From Candidatus Methylobacter oryzae (GTDB taxonomy: Bacteria > Pseudomonadota > Gammaproteobacteria > Methylococcales > Methylomonadaceae), in assembly GCA_945861405.1 (NCBI GenBank), contig CAMAUL010000036.1:1-32474 (forward strand): a stretch of DNA of 32,474 nucleotides, read 5' to 3'. Made by a program: the position numbers and the translations under genes. Below the pieces are notes generated by a model, which was not told where the DNA came from, ran no database searches, and was given only the letters and a program-made list of their open reading frames with translations. Shown piece after piece: positions 1-9,281 of this stretch (position 1 is the first letter of the stretch; each line of letters starts with the position of its first letter).

Positions 1-57
1 CTGCGCCAGCATCTTAAGCATCTGTTTGTTGCTTTTTAATTATCGAAGTTATCACTC

Positions 58-72
58 CCACGGTTGCCGTGG
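58..72. repeat. short perfect hairpin
   Basis: CCACGG-TTG-CCGTGG is a perfect 6-bp stem with a 3-base loop. It lies in the gene-free first 169 bases. No T-run follows, so I do not call it a terminator. Confidence 0.4.
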
Positions 73-102
73 AAACGATACAATATATTTATAAGTGTAT
101 GT

Positions 103-135
103 GTCGGGTTACGGCTAGCACCTAACCCGACCTAC
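103..135 (-). repeat. REP-like palindrome with GTAGG head
   Basis: GTCGGGTTA and TAACCCGAC form a stem, and on the minus strand the unit starts with GTAGG. A GTAG-type head before an imperfect palindrome is the usual plan of REP sequences mobilised by RAYT (TnpA-REP) transposases. It sits directly upstream of the toxin-antitoxin pair. Similar GTAGG-headed units occur at 18646, 19751, 20454 and 31865. Confidence 0.6.
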
Positions 136-169
136 AAACTACAAACTAGAGCACATTGAGGCATACAAA

Positions 170-376
170 ATGAACACAGCAGAAAAAGTTTATCAAGATG
201 TAAAAGCTCTTCCAGAACCTTTAGCTCAAGAGGTTTTGCAGTTCGTAGAGTTTCTAAAATTCAAGCAACTCAACTTAGAAAAAACACCCAACGAAACCAC
301 CATAAAAGCAATGCAAGCCGCAGAACGTGGTGAATATGAAGCGGTTGACCTGAAAAAGCAATGGAGCGATGCGTGA
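170..376 (+). CDS. RelB/DUF2281-like antitoxin
   Basis: This 68-residue protein is probably the antitoxin of the toxin gene that overlaps its end. The N-terminal half (LPEPLAQEVLQFVEFLKFK, about residues 14-32) resembles DUF2281-type antitoxins. The C-terminal tail (AERGEYEAVDLKKQW) looks like the toxin-wrapping tail of RelB/DinJ antitoxins. In the family such proteins neutralise the toxin by direct binding and often repress their own promoter; that role here is inferred. The gene is cut off from the next operon by the toxin gene and about 85 bases. A REP-like palindrome precedes it, and codon use is AT-richer than in valS. Confidence 0.75.
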   Translation: MNTAEKVYQDVKALPEPLAQEVLQFVEFLKFKQLNLEKTPNETTIKAMQAAERGEYEAVDLKKQWSDA

Positions 377-642
377 GAGAAGTTGTACAAACTTCCCAAT
401 TTAAACAGGACTTAAAGAAAATAAAGCATTCCGGTCGCTATAAAATCGATGATTTGTTAGCGGTTGTTGAGTCCTTGGCATGTGATAAACCGCTTGCCGT
501 AAAACATAAGATGCATGATTTAACGGGTAATTGGCAATCGCATAAGGAATGCCACATAAAACCAGACTGGTTACTCGTTTTTCAGCTAACAGACGACAAA
601 CTGGTTTTAGTTAGAACTGGTTCACATAGTGAGTTATTTTAA
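361..642 (+). CDS. YafQ/RelE-family mRNA interferase toxin
   Basis: The protein has 93 residues and the RelE/YafQ fold signature. The key YafQ residues H50, H63, D67 and H87 of E. coli are matched at a constant offset by H52, H65, D69 and H89 (motifs CHIKPDWLLVF and RTGSHSELF), so the toxin looks catalytically intact. YafQ cleaves mRNA in the ribosomal A site; that activity is inferred from family. The ATG at 361 overlaps the antitoxin gene by 16 bases. An alternative GTG start at 373 has a better-placed GGAG six bases upstream and would give a product four residues shorter. The overlap implies translational coupling with the antitoxin. Confidence 0.85.
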   Translation: MERCVREVVQTSQFKQDLKKIKHSGRYKIDDLLAVVESLACDKPLAVKHKMHDLTGNWQSHKECHIKPDWLLVFQLTDDKLVLVRTGSHSELF

Positions 643-727
643 AAATCGGCACATTATTTAAAGCCATTTTTTAACAAAGCACTCATCAGGAAACGATAAT
701 TTTTTACAAAAACAGAGTCCCGCATCC

Positions 728-3709
728 ATGGAAAAAACATACGCCCCGCATTCAATCGAACAACGCTGGTATCAAACCTGGGAAGAAAAAGGCTATTTTA
801 TCGCCAGGGATGGTGCGTATGCCGCAAGCCAATCGGGAACTGGCGCGGCGATCGCCAGGGATGGCGTGTATGCCGGAAACCTGCCGGGAGCAGGTTCGGC
901 GGCGGCCAAGCCGGAAGGTGAGTCCTATTGCATCATGATTCCACCACCCAATGTCACCGGCAGTTTGCATATGGGCCATGCGTTTCAGGATACCATTATG
1001 GATGCCCTGACCCGCTATCACCGGATGAAAGGCTACAGCACTTTGTGGCAGCCGGGTACCGACCATGCGGGCATCGCCACGCAAATGGTGGTGGAGCGTT
1101 TGTGTAACGCCGAAGGCAAAACCCGGCATGACCTGGGTCGTGAAAAATTCCTGAAAAAAGTCTGGCAATGGAAGGAAGAATCCGGCGGCACGATTACCCG
1201 GCAGTTGCGGCGCATGGGTTCTTCGCTGGACTGGAACCGTGAGCGCTTCACGATGGACGAGGGCATGTCCGATGCGGTGCAGGAAGTGTTTATCCGGCTG
1301 TATGAAGAAGGCCTGATTTATCGCGGCAAGCGTTTGGTTAACTGGGATCCGGTTTTGCATACCGCCGTTTCCGACCTGGAAGTATTGTCGGAAGAAGAAA
1401 ACGGCTCTATGTGGCATCTGCGTTATCCGCTGTCCAATGGACAGGGCCATTTGATCGTCGCCACGACCCGCCCTGAAACCATGCTCGGCGATGCGGCGGT
1501 GGCGATACATCCCAATGACGAGCGCTACAAACATCTGCTCGGCGAGTTTGTGGAGCTACCGCTAACCGGCCGCCGTATTCCGATTATTGCCGATGAGTAT
1601 GTCGATCCTGAATTTGGTACGGGCTGCGTCAAGATCACCCCGGCCCATGATTTTAACGATTACGAGGTTTGGACGCGTCACCGTCATACTTCGGTTATCC
1701 AGGATTTGCCGCATGGCGGCTTGATTAACCTTTTTACCGTTGACGCCGCGATACGCGGCAACGACGAAGGCGAAAACGAGCTAATTCCCGCCAAATACAT
1801 CGGCTTGGATCGCTTTGAGGCGCGTAAACAAATAGTCGCCGATCTCGATGCGGCAGGTTTGTTGGAAAAAATCGCCGACCACAAGTTGATGGTGCCACGC
1901 GGCGACCGCACCAACAGTGTGATCGAACCATTGTTAACCGACCAGTGGTATGTCAAGGTCGCGCCGCTGGCCGAACCTGCAATTGCCGCTGTTGAAAACG
2001 GCGACATCAAGTTTGTACCGGACAACTGGAAAAACACCTATTTTGAATGGATGCGCAATATTCAGGATTGGTGCATCTCGCGGCAAATCTGGTGGGGGCA
2101 TCGAATCCCGGCCTGGTATGACGAGCTGGGCAATATTTACGTCGGCAATTCCGAACAGGCCGTCCGCGCCAAACATAACCTGCCCGCCGACTATGCGCTT
2201 AAGCAGGATGAAGATGTGCTGGATACCTGGTTTTCTTCCGCCTTGTGGCCTTTTTCCACCTTGGGCTGGCCGGAACAAACCCCGGAATTGGCCAAGCATT
2301 ACCCGACCAGCGTCCTGGTGACCGGCTTTGACATCATTTTCTTCTGGGTGGCCCGGATGATTATGATGGGGCTGAAATTCCAGGGCGAAGTGCCGTTTAA
2401 GGAAGTCTACATCCACGGTCTGGTGCGCGATGCCGAAGGACAAAAAATGTCCAAATCCAAAGGCAATGTGCTCGACCCGATTGACATCATCGACGGCATT
2501 GAGCTGGAAGCTTTGGTGGCAAAACGCATTTCCGGCATGATGCAGCCGCATTTGGCCAAGAAAATCGAACAGGATACGCGCAAGCATTTCCCGGACGGCA
2601 TTCAGTCTTACGGCACGGACGCATTGCGTTTTACCTTTGCTTCGCTGGCATCGACAGGGCGGGATATTCGTTTCGACCTTGCCCGCACCGAAGGTTATCG
2701 CAATTTCTGCAACAAACTCTGGAATGCGGCGCGTTTCGTGCTGATGAACACAGAAGAACACGATAACGGCTTATCCGGTGCGCCTTGCCAATACAGCCAG
2801 GTGGATCGCTGGATTACTTCCCGACTGCATCAGGTAACGGCTGTAACCAGCAACGCTATTGAAAACTACCGCTTCGATCTGGCGGCGCAGGCCATTTATG
2901 AGTTCACCTGGAATGAATACTGCGACTGGTATCTGGAGCTGGCAAAAATATCGCTGCAATCCGGCGATGAGGCACTGCAACGCGGTACGCGCAAAACCCT
3001 GCTGACGGTTTTGGAATCGATTTTACGGTTGGCGCATCCGATCATGCCGTTTATCACCGAAGAAATCTGGCAGCGGGTCGCGCCGTTGGCAGGCATTATC
3101 ACCAGGGATGGTGTGTATGCCGCAAGCCAGTCGGGAACTGGCGCGGCGATCGCCAATGATGGTGTGTATGCCGATACCATCATGTTGCAACCCTACCCGG
3201 TTGCCGATGAAGAAAAAATAGACAACAACGCGATTGCCGAAACAAACTGGGTGATGAACTTTATTCTGGGTGTACGCCGCATTCGCGGTGAAATGAATAT
3301 CGCCCCAGGCAAACCACTGCCGGTATTACTGCAAAACGGCACGTATGCCGACCAGCAAAGTTTGAACAACAACCAGCTTTATCTGCGCAAAATGGGTAAG
3401 CTGGAGTCGATAATCTGGCTAAACAGCTCTGAATCCGCACCGGAATCGGCAATGGCCTTAGTCGGCGAGTTGAAAATCCTGATCCCCATGGCAGGCCTAA
3501 TCGATAAGGAAGCGGAACTGACGCGACTGGAAAAGGAAATACAAAAAATCAACAACGACCTGCCCAGAGTCGAAGGCAAATTAAACAACCCGGCGTTTGT
3601 CGACAAAGCGCCACCAGAAGTTATCGACAAGGAAAAAGCAAAACTGGCCGATTTGCGCTCAATACTGAACAACCTTGAACAGCAGCAACGTAAAATCCGG
3701 GCGTTATGA
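728..3709 (+). CDS. valS: valine-tRNA ligase with two in-frame repeat insertions
   Basis: This class I aminoacyl-tRNA synthetase charges tRNA-Val in the cytoplasm and edits threonyl-tRNA. The HIGH motif is HMGH at residues 81-84 and KMSKS is at 573-577. The editing domain lies between them, the anticodon-binding domain follows, and a C-terminal coiled-coil arm spans about residues 925-993. At 993 residues it is longer than the E. coli enzyme (951 residues, from memory). The excess is mainly two repeat-encoded segments absent from the E. coli sequence as I recall it: about residues 25-60 (between YF and KPEGES) and 792-814 (after LAGII). Both read RDG(V/A)[13 protein letters not shown]. The rest is collinear with the family, so the enzyme is probably functional. 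A strong palindrome follows the stop codon. Confidence 0.98.
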   Translation: MEKTYAPHSIEQRWYQTWEEKGYFIARDGAYAASQSGTGAAIARDGVYAGNLPGAGSAAAKPEGESYCIMIPPPNVTGSLHMGHAFQDTIMDALTRYHRMKGYSTLWQPGTDHAGIATQMVVERLCNAEGKTRHDLGREKFLKKVWQWKEESGGTITRQLRRMGSSLDWNRERFTMDEGMSDAVQEVFIRLYEEGLIYRGKRLVNWDPVLHTAVSDLEVLSEEENGSMWHLRYPLSNGQGHLIVATTRPETMLGDAAVAIHPNDERYKHLLGEFVELPLTGRRIPIIADEYVDPEFGTGCVKITPAHDFNDYEVWTRHRHTSVIQDLPHGGLINLFTVDAAIRGNDEGENELIPAKYIGLDRFEARKQIVADLDAAGLLEKIADHKLMVPRGDRTNSVIEPLLTDQWYVKVAPLAEPAIAAVENGDIKFVPDNWKNTYFEWMRNIQDWCISRQIWWGHRIPAWYDELGNIYVGNSEQAVRAKHNLPADYALKQDEDVLDTWFSSALWPFSTLGWPEQTPELAKHYPTSVLVTGFDIIFFWVARMIMMGLKFQGEVPFKEVYIHGLVRDAEGQKMSKSKGNVLDPIDIIDGIELEALVAKRISGMMQPHLAKKIEQDTRKHFPDGIQSYGTDALRFTFASLASTGRDIRFDLARTEGYRNFCNKLWNAARFVLMNTEEHDNGLSGAPCQYSQVDRWITSRLHQVTAVTSNAIENYRFDLAAQAIYEFTWNEYCDWYLELAKISLQSGDEALQRGTRKTLLTVLESILRLAHPIMPFITEEIWQRVAPLAGIITRDGVYAASQSGTGAAIANDGVYADTIMLQPYPVADEEKIDNNAIAETNWVMNFILGVRRIRGEMNIAPGKPLPVLLQNGTYADQQSLNNNQLYLRKMGKLESIIWLNSSESAPESAMALVGELKILIPMAGLIDKEAELTRLEKEIQKINNDLPRVEGKLNNPAFVDKAPPEVIDKEKAKLADLRSILNNLEQQQRKIRAL
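800..907 (+). repeat. palindromic repeat inserted in valS, copy 1
   Basis: A 108-base segment encodes 36 residues missing from E. coli ValRS; removing it restores YF-KPEGES. It is modular. ATCGCCAGGGATGG units start at 800 and 851. A hairpin at 828-844 has loop CGGGA with one stem mismatch. A perfect 7-bp hairpin AACCTGC-CGGGA-GCAGGTT lies at 878-896. Smaller hairpins are CGCCA-GGGA-TGGTG (802-815) and CGCCA-GGGA-TGGCG (853-866). Bases 803-874 align with 3101-3172 at 66 of 72 positions. Confidence 0.85.
3101..3169 (+). repeat. palindromic repeat inserted in valS, copy 2
   Basis: A 69-base segment adds 23 residues where E. coli ValRS runs directly from the ITA region into DTIMLQP. Hairpins are CACCA-GGGA-TGGTG (3100-3113, beginning one base before the insert) and a perfect GCCAGT-CGGGA-ACTGGC (3126-3142). 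The first stem differs from copy 1 (CGCCA/TGGCG) by a paired change that keeps base pairing. The reading frame of the repeat is the same as in copy 1. Confidence 0.85.
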
Positions 3710-3717
3710 GAAAAGCA

Positions 3718-3764
3718 GGCGCAAGGCTAAAGGCAAAAGTGAGAGCGCCCTTTAGCCTTGCGCC
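3718..3764 (+). terminator. strong stem-loop after valS
   Basis: A perfect 16-bp stem (3718-3733 with 3749-3764) closes a 15-base loop nine bases after the valS stop. The T-run is 14 bases further on (3778-3782), so termination or mRNA 3'-end protection is likely but not textbook. Confidence 0.6.
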
Positions 3765-3823
3765 TTGTACCCTCCCCCTTTTTAATCTATATTTGCCTAA
3801 ACAACTGACAAAGCAACCATCCT

Positions 3824-5536
3824 ATGAATACCGCATCAACAGATTTACAATTTAGTGGACTTACACGGTGCTTGATTGATAAAGGTTTGCTAACTGAAGC
3901 CGATGCAAAAACTCACAGTCAGGAAGCGCAAAAAAGCCAAGTCCCGTTAATCCGCTATCTGGTTAGCAATAAGCTCATTAACAGCAAGACCATAGCTTCC
4001 CAAGCCTCGCAAGAATTTGGCGTACCTTTTTTTGATCTGGATGCCATTGACTTTCGCAGACTCCCTATACATCTGGTCAATGAAAAACTGATTCGCAAAT
4101 GTCATGCGCTACCTCTATTCGCCAGAGGCAAAACACTGTTTGTCGCAGTCTCCGATCCGACCGATTTTCACGCGCTGGATGACATCAAGTTCCACAGCCG
4201 CCTTAATCCAGAAGCCATTCTGGTTGAAGAAGACAAGCTTATCAAAGCTATCGAAGCCTCCTTAGAGGCCGCCGATACCTCAATGAATGACATGGATGAG
4301 GATCTGGACAACCTGGACATCACCGGGGGCGATGAAGATACCACTAAGGCCGATGTTATCTCATCCGAGGTTGACGAGGCCCCTATTGTTCGTTACGTCA
4401 ACAAAATACTGCTGGACTCCATCAAACAGGGGGTGTCCGATATACACATGGAACCCTACGAAAAAACTTTCCGCATCCGCTATCGATCAGACGGCATACT
4501 CCGCCAAGTTGCCTCCCCTCCTCAAAGCATCGCCAACAGACTCGTGTCCCGCCTGAAGGTCATGTCTAAAATGGATATTGCCGAACGCAGGGTTCCACAG
4601 GACGGTCGTATCAAAATGACCTTATCCAAAAACCGTGCGATTGATTTCCGGGTCAATACCTGCCCTACGCTGTTCGGCGAAAAAGTCGTACTACGTATTC
4701 TGGATCCTACCAGCGCCCAGCTAGGCATCGAAAAACTGGGTTTTGAGCCGGAACAACAACGGATTTTCCTTGAAGCTATTAATAAACCTTACGGTTTAGT
4801 GCTGGTAACGGGGCCGACGGGTAGCGGTAAAACGGTTACGCTTTATACCGGGTTGAATATCCTTAACACCATGGAGCGCAATATCTCCACTGCCGAAGAC
4901 CCGGTGGAAATTACCGTAGAGGGCATCAATCAGGTCAATATGAATCCTAAAGCAGGCCTGACTTTTGCCAGTGCCTTACGCGCTTTTTTACGGCAAGATC
5001 CTGACATCATCATGGTCGGTGAGATTCGTGATTTGGAAACCGCCGAAATCGCCGTTAAAGCCGCACAAACCGGACATTTGGTTTTATCAACCCTGCATAC
5101 CAATGATGCACCGCAAACCTTGAACCGGCTCCTGCAAATGGGCATCCCCGCCTTCAACATTGTTTCTGCGATTAATTTGATTATGGCGCAACGTTTGGGC
5201 CGACGGCTATGCGAACACTGTAAAGTCCCCGCCGACTTTCCCGATAAAGTCCTGCTTGATGCAGGCTTTAAACCAGAAGAGCTGAGGGATCTTAAAATAT
5301 TCAGTGCTGTAGGCTGCGAGCATTGTACCAATGGTTATAAGGGCCGGGTCGGCGTTTATCAAGTCCTGACGCTGACTGACAAAATGCGCACCCTAATACT
5401 CAACGGAGGCAATACCGATCAACTGGCGGAATGCGCCTTGGCTGAGGGTTTTAATGATTTGCGTAGATCAGGTTTAAACAAAGTCCGCATGGGCGTGACC
5501 AGCCTGGAAGAAATTGACCGAATCACCAAGGAATAA
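3824..5536 (+). CDS. pilB: type IV pilus assembly ATPase PilB
   Basis: PilB is the cytoplasmic hexameric ATPase that powers pilin polymerisation at the inner-membrane platform PilC. The 570-residue length is typical. An N-terminal MshEN/T2SSE_N domain (about 1-160) leads into the secretion ATPase core. Walker A is GPTGSGKT at residues 330-337. The Asp and Walker B region reads [15 protein letters not shown] and the His box STLHTND. The tetracysteine zinc motif is complete (C463, C466, C498, C501), which separates PilB from the retraction ATPase PilT. pilC starts two bases after its stop. No pilin gene lies in the window, so the major pilin must be elsewhere. Confidence 0.97.
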   Translation: MNTASTDLQFSGLTRCLIDKGLLTEADAKTHSQEAQKSQVPLIRYLVSNKLINSKTIASQASQEFGVPFFDLDAIDFRRLPIHLVNEKLIRKCHALPLFARGKTLFVAVSDPTDFHALDDIKFHSRLNPEAILVEEDKLIKAIEASLEAADTSMNDMDEDLDNLDITGGDEDTTKADVISSEVDEAPIVRYVNKILLDSIKQGVSDIHMEPYEKTFRIRYRSDGILRQVASPPQSIANRLVSRLKVMSKMDIAERRVPQDGRIKMTLSKNRAIDFRVNTCPTLFGEKVVLRILDPTSAQLGIEKLGFEPEQQRIFLEAINKPYGLVLVTGPTGSGKTVTLYTGLNILNTMERNISTAEDPVEITVEGINQVNMNPKAGLTFASALRAFLRQDPDIIMVGEIRDLETAEIAVKAAQTGHLVLSTLHTNDAPQTLNRLLQMGIPAFNIVSAINLIMAQRLGRRLCEHCKVPADFPDKVLLDAGFKPEELRDLKIFSAVGCEHCTNGYKGRVGVYQVLTLTDKMRTLILNGGNTDQLAECALAEGFNDLRRSGLNKVRMGVTSLEEIDRITKE

Positions 5537-5538
5537 AC

Positions 5539-6756
5539 ATGGCAAACCAAGCTGAGCAAATAGATTTCGTCTGGGCGGGAACCGACAAAGCCAAAAGGAA
5601 AACCGGAGGAATAATCTCGGCAAAAAGCGAAGTTATTGCGAAAGCCGAACTGCGGCGGCAAGGCTATCGCGTCATTAAATTCAAGAAAAAACCCAAACCG
5701 CTATTCTCTGCAAAAGTCCAAGCTATCACGCCGGGAGATATAGCCATTTTTGCCCGACAATTAGCCACCATGCTTAAAGCGGGGGTTCCCCTGGTTCAGT
5801 CTTTCGATATAGTCGGCAAAGGCCACGATAATGCAAGCATGGAGGCTCTACTGTTGGGCATCAAAGCCGACATTGAAGGCGGCGATACCTTAGCTGAAGC
5901 CCTTAATAAAAGACCGCTGTATTTTGATGAATTATTTTGTAACTTGGTTGCTGCGGGCGAACAGGCCGGGGTATTGGAAACGCTGTTAGATAAAATCGCC
6001 ACCTACAAAGAAAAAACCGAGTCGATGAAGAAAAAGATCAAAAAGGCTCTGACCTATCCTATCGCAGTCATAGTCGTAGCCTTTATAGTAACCACTATTC
6101 TACTGATTTTTGTGGTACCCGTGTTTGACGATATGTTTAAAAGCTTTGGCGCAGATTTGCCCGGCTTCACTAAAATGGTTGTCCACATGTCCGAATGGAT
6201 GCAGGCATGGTGGTATATTGTTGTCGGTGTTGTTGTCGGCGCCATTTACGTATTTGGCTATTTTAAAAAACGCTCCAGGGCATTCAATCACTTCCTGGAT
6301 AAAACCCTGCTCAAATTACCCATCGTCGGCCTTATTTTAAACAAGTCTGCCGTTGCCCGTTTTGCCAGAACCTTAGCAACCATGTCGGCAGCCGGGGTAC
6401 CCTTGGTTGAGGCACTGGAGTCCGTTGCCGGTGCCTGCGGCAATATTATCTACACCGAAGCCGTTTTAAAAATGCGCGAGGAGGTGGCAACCGGACAAAG
6501 ACTTCAATTTGCCATGCAGCAAGCAGGTCTTTGGCCTAATATGGTGATACAAATGGTGGCTATCGGCGAGGAGTCTGGCTCTATGGATTCCATGCTGTTG
6601 AAAGTTGCCGAATTTTTCGATGAAGAAGTCGACAATCTTGTCGATAATTTGAGCAGCTTAATGGAGCCCATTATTATGGTTATTTTGGGTATTTTAGTCG
6701 GGGGTCTGATTGTCGCGATGTATTTACCCATTTTCAAAATGGGTTCGGCTATTTAA
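5539..6756 (+). CDS. pilC: type IV pilus inner-membrane platform protein PilC
   Basis: PilC is the polytopic membrane platform that couples PilB to pilus assembly. The 405-residue protein has two T2SSF domains (about residues 70-195 and 275-397), each with the FARQLATML or FARTLATMS type start and a GEQAG / GEESG signature. Hydrophobic segments follow each domain (about 170-200, 220-240 and 375-400). The gene follows pilB with a two-base gap, which fits co-transcription and translational coupling. It is separated from pilD by about 230 bases holding repeat DNA. Confidence 0.97.
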   Translation: MANQAEQIDFVWAGTDKAKRKTGGIISAKSEVIAKAELRRQGYRVIKFKKKPKPLFSAKVQAITPGDIAIFARQLATMLKAGVPLVQSFDIVGKGHDNASMEALLLGIKADIEGGDTLAEALNKRPLYFDELFCNLVAAGEQAGVLETLLDKIATYKEKTESMKKKIKKALTYPIAVIVVAFIVTTILLIFVVPVFDDMFKSFGADLPGFTKMVVHMSEWMQAWWYIVVGVVVGAIYVFGYFKKRSRAFNHFLDKTLLKLPIVGLILNKSAVARFARTLATMSAAGVPLVEALESVAGACGNIIYTEAVLKMREEVATGQRLQFAMQQAGLWPNMVIQMVAIGEESGSMDSMLLKVAEFFDEEVDNLVDNLSSLMEPIIMVILGILVGGLIVAMYLPIFKMGSAI

Positions 6757-6775
6757 CTGGGGACGTTACATACTA

Positions 6776-6832
6776 AACACGACTGCATGGACGGATATGC
6801 GCTCCTCGGTAATTGCTCCTGCATTACTCTAC
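6776..6832. repeat. dispersed repeat between pilC and pilD
   Basis: Bases 6797-6832 match the reverse complement of 21864-21899 (core CGGYAATTGCTCC...GCATTRCTCTAC), while the adjacent ACGACTGCATGGA is shared with 21844-21856 in direct orientation. A second, inverted 15-base version (13 of 15 complementary) pairs 6808-6822 with 6888-6902. The whole 6757-6988 gap has no convincing gene; the short reading frame at 6787-7002 is repeat sequence. Confidence 0.6.
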
Positions 6833-6988
6833 TACACGCCTTCCATAACGTTATGCTTCCCTACACGGATATAGATAAGGGGCGAGAGCAGGAGCAGTTG
6901 CCATCGACTTCCTATGCAGAAGTAACGACCCAAAACAGCCTATTTATAGCCGCTCCTGCCATAGAGCGCTCACTTTATCAAAAAACAG

Positions 6989-7894
6989 ATGCAACAGCTT
7001 AGTATGCTTTTAAATATAACAGCCCTATTTTCCACTCTGGCTGGTGTCATCGGCTTGCTGGTCGGCAGTTTCCTCAATGTTGTCATCTACAGATTACCGA
7101 TAATGATGCAACGAGGATGGCGTAAGGAATGCACGGAATATCTGCAAATCAATCAGGAAGCACAAACCGACTGCTGCATGGACGCAAGAGCGATTGCCGA
7201 GGAAGAACCATTCAACCTGGTTTTCCCTTTATCCCGCTGCCCCGGCTGCAATACGCCCATCAAGCCTTACCAGAACATTCCGGTCATCAGCTATCTTTTT
7301 TTAAGGGGCAAATGCGCAACATGCGGCTGCCACATTTCAATGCGCTATCCGATCATAGAAGCCTTAACGGCGATAAGCTCATTCATAGTGGCTAGTCATT
7401 TTGGCTACACGCCCCAAGCCGTTTTTGCCCTGCTGCTGACCTGGTCATTGATTGCATTAATCTTTATTGACATTGACCACCAGCTATTGCCCGACTCCAT
7501 CACCCTACCCATGCTTTGGCTGGGAATGTGCCTGAGCCTGTTTAATGTCTATACCGACGCCCACGCCAGCATCATCGGCGCTGTTGCCGGTTATATGGCT
7601 CTTTGGGCTATTTTTCATCTGTTTAAACTGGCGACCGGCAAAGAAGGCATGGGGTATGGCGATTTCAAATTGCTGGCTTTATTCGGCGCGTGGCTGGGCT
7701 GGCAATACCTGCCGATTATTATTTTATTATCATCGCTGGTCGGAGCAGTCATTGGTATCGGCATGATCATTTTTGTCAAACACGATCATAACGTACCCAT
7801 CCCCTTTGGCCCTTACTTAGCCGCCGCCGGATGGATCGCGCTGTTATGGGGCAATGACCTCAACCACCTCTATTTGGCCACCGTAGGCCTATAA
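6989..7894 (+). CDS. pilD: type IV prepilin peptidase/N-methyltransferase PilD
   Basis: PilD is an inner-membrane aspartic protease that removes the prepilin leader peptide and methylates the new N-terminus. The 301-residue protein has an N-terminal membrane segment and then a cytoplasmic loop with the four-cysteine motif CPGC...CATC (about residues 82-112). The core is polytopic. The catalytic aspartates are D161 in FIDIDHQLLPDS and D225 in GMGYGDFK, matching D149 and D213 of Pseudomonas PilD. The N-terminal cytoplasmic loop is slightly longer than in Pseudomonas. The ribosome site is weak. coaE begins six bases downstream, the usual pilD-coaE pairing of gammaproteobacteria. Confidence 0.97.
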   Translation: MQQLSMLLNITALFSTLAGVIGLLVGSFLNVVIYRLPIMMQRGWRKECTEYLQINQEAQTDCCMDARAIAEEEPFNLVFPLSRCPGCNTPIKPYQNIPVISYLFLRGKCATCGCHISMRYPIIEALTAISSFIVASHFGYTPQAVFALLLTWSLIALIFIDIDHQLLPDSITLPMLWLGMCLSLFNVYTDAHASIIGAVAGYMALWAIFHLFKLATGKEGMGYGDFKLLALFGAWLGWQYLPIIILLSSLVGAVIGIGMIIFVKHDHNVPIPFGPYLAAAGWIALLWGNDLNHLYLATVGL

Positions 7895-7900
7895 AAGGTC

Positions 7901-8503
7901 ATGCTGAAAGTCGGACTAACCGGCGGCATAGGCTGTGGAAAATCAACGGTTACCCGGATTTTTGCCGATCTAAATGTCCCGGTACTGGATGCTGACGAGA
8001 TAGCTCATCGACTGGTCGAAAAAGGACAACCCGCACTGACTCAAATACAACAGGAATTTGGCCCGGCCATTCTCAACCCGGATGGCTCATTGAATAGAAA
8101 AGCCCTCAGGGATCGAGTTTTTTCCGACCCCAAGCAGAAACAGAAACTTGAATCGATACTACACCCCTTAATCTATCAAACCCTGCAAACTGAACTCGAA
8201 CAACTGACCGCCCCGTATTGCATTATCAGCATTCCATTATTATTCGAAACCGGCATGACGCATTTTGTTGACCGGATACTGGTTGTCGACTGCCCCGTTG
8301 AAACACAGATTGAACGCGTTAAAGTTCGAGATAGCCTACCCATCGAAAGAATACAATCCATAATTGACAGCCAGGTATCGCGTGCATTCAGGAAAACCAA
8401 GGCCGATGACATTATTGACAACTCAGATACAGATTATAGACTTGCAGAACAGGTAAAAAAACTGCACAATTTGTATCTTTCAATCAGCGCTTGCCGGGAT
8501 TAA
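7901..8503 (+). CDS. coaE: dephospho-CoA kinase
   Basis: CoaE phosphorylates the ribose 3'-hydroxyl of dephospho-CoA, the last step of coenzyme A synthesis. The P-loop GGIGCGKST spans residues 8-16, and VPVLDADEIAHRLV carries the family aspartates (D30, D32). The lid region with the DRILVVD and R-rich helices is present. The length of 200 residues is normal. It sits between pilD and zapD with almost no spacing, which suggests one transcription unit. Confidence 0.97.
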   Translation: MLKVGLTGGIGCGKSTVTRIFADLNVPVLDADEIAHRLVEKGQPALTQIQQEFGPAILNPDGSLNRKALRDRVFSDPKQKQKLESILHPLIYQTLQTELEQLTAPYCIISIPLLFETGMTHFVDRILVVDCPVETQIERVKVRDSLPIERIQSIIDSQVSRAFRKTKADDIIDNSDTDYRLAEQVKKLHNLYLSISACRD

Positions 8504-8504
8504 T

Positions 8505-9281
8505 TTGTCTGTGAACACCACTATTACCTATGAATTCCCACTCAATGAACGTATTCGTGTTTTCATACGGCTAGAACAACTATTTCAACAATTCAACCAT
8601 TTCTTAACGGGAGAAACGGTCGCCGACAAACGCGCTGCGCTTAACGCATTGCTCGACATCATGACCATTTTCAGACGCAACGATCTAAAATCTGAAATCC
8701 TCAAAGAACTGGATCGCCATGCCAACGTACTGAACAAAATCGCCCATAACCAAAACGTCGACACCCAAAAACTGGAAGAACTGCTTAGCCAATTAAATAA
8801 AACCAGCAAGAGGCTCTACGCCACTAGCGGAAAAATCGGCACCCATGTCATGGCAAGCGACTTATTCCAAAACATAGCGCAACGCAGCTCAATCCCTGGC
8901 GGAACCTGTTCATTCGATTTGCCCGAATTCCATTACTGGCTGGAGCAGGACGAAGCCATTCGCTTAAAAGACATGGAACACTGGAGCAGCCCATTTGCCG
9001 ATATTCGCATCGCAATTGACCTGATTCTTAATTTCATACGACATTGCAGCACACCTACGCAAGAAATTGCAGAAGCCGGTTTTTTCCAGTTTCTGCTGGA
9101 CACCAATCAGCCCTACCAACTGCTTAAAGTAACTCTGGATAAATCCATACACTGCTTTGCAGAAATCAGTGGCGGCAAGCATCGTTGCACCATCCGCTTC
9201 ATGGTGCCATCTTCCGACAACAAACGTCCGTCACAAAGCCCCGATGACATTCCATTTTCCTTAACCAGCTGCCTGTTCTAA
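8505..9281 (+). CDS. zapD: cell division protein ZapD
   Basis: ZapD (DUF1342, formerly YacF) cross-links FtsZ filaments at the Z-ring. The 258-residue protein begins with the diagnostic [17 protein letters not shown] and contains [12 protein letters not shown] and [12 protein letters not shown]. The start is uncertain: TTG at 8505 lies five bases after GGGA, whereas GTG at 8511 would drop two residues but is further from that site. The coaE stop is one base upstream. The TAATG junction with yacG is a one-base overlap, so the two are probably translationally coupled. Confidence 0.95.
   Translation: MSVNTTITYEFPLNERIRVFIRLEQLFQQFNHFLTGETVADKRAALNALLDIMTIFRRNDLKSEILKELDRHANVLNKIAHNQNVDTQKLEELLSQLNKTSKRLYATSGKIGTHVMASDLFQNIAQRSSIPGGTCSFDLPEFHYWLEQDEAIRLKDMEHWSSPFADIRIAIDLILNFIRHCSTPTQEIAEAGFFQFLLDTNQPYQLLKVTLDKSIHCFAEISGGKHRCTIRFMVPSSDNKRPSQSPDDIPFSLTSCLF

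Noticed and set aside
1..39. Possible 3' end of an upstream gene (frame 1 open for 12 codons, then TAA)
   Set aside because: Too short to identify; a holC neighbour is common before valS but the residues do not match what I remember of HolC.
848..857. GCGATCGC octamer (the cyanobacterial HIP1 sequence) in the valS repeat
   Set aside because: Only a by-product of the repeat unit here; not enriched elsewhere in the window by eye.
752..1534. 260-codon open frame on the minus strand opposite valS
   Set aside because: It is a shadow of the GC-skewed codon positions of valS; the translation has no recognisable domain and valS is certain here.
1934..2761. 275-codon open frame on the minus strand opposite valS
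   Set aside because: Same reason: antisense shadow, low-complexity His/Phe-rich translation, no ribosome site considered credible.
3337..3360. NGTYADQQS in ValRS as a third repeat copy
   Set aside because: E. coli ValRS has the same length at this place, so nothing is inserted; similarity is limited to GGCACGTATGCCG.
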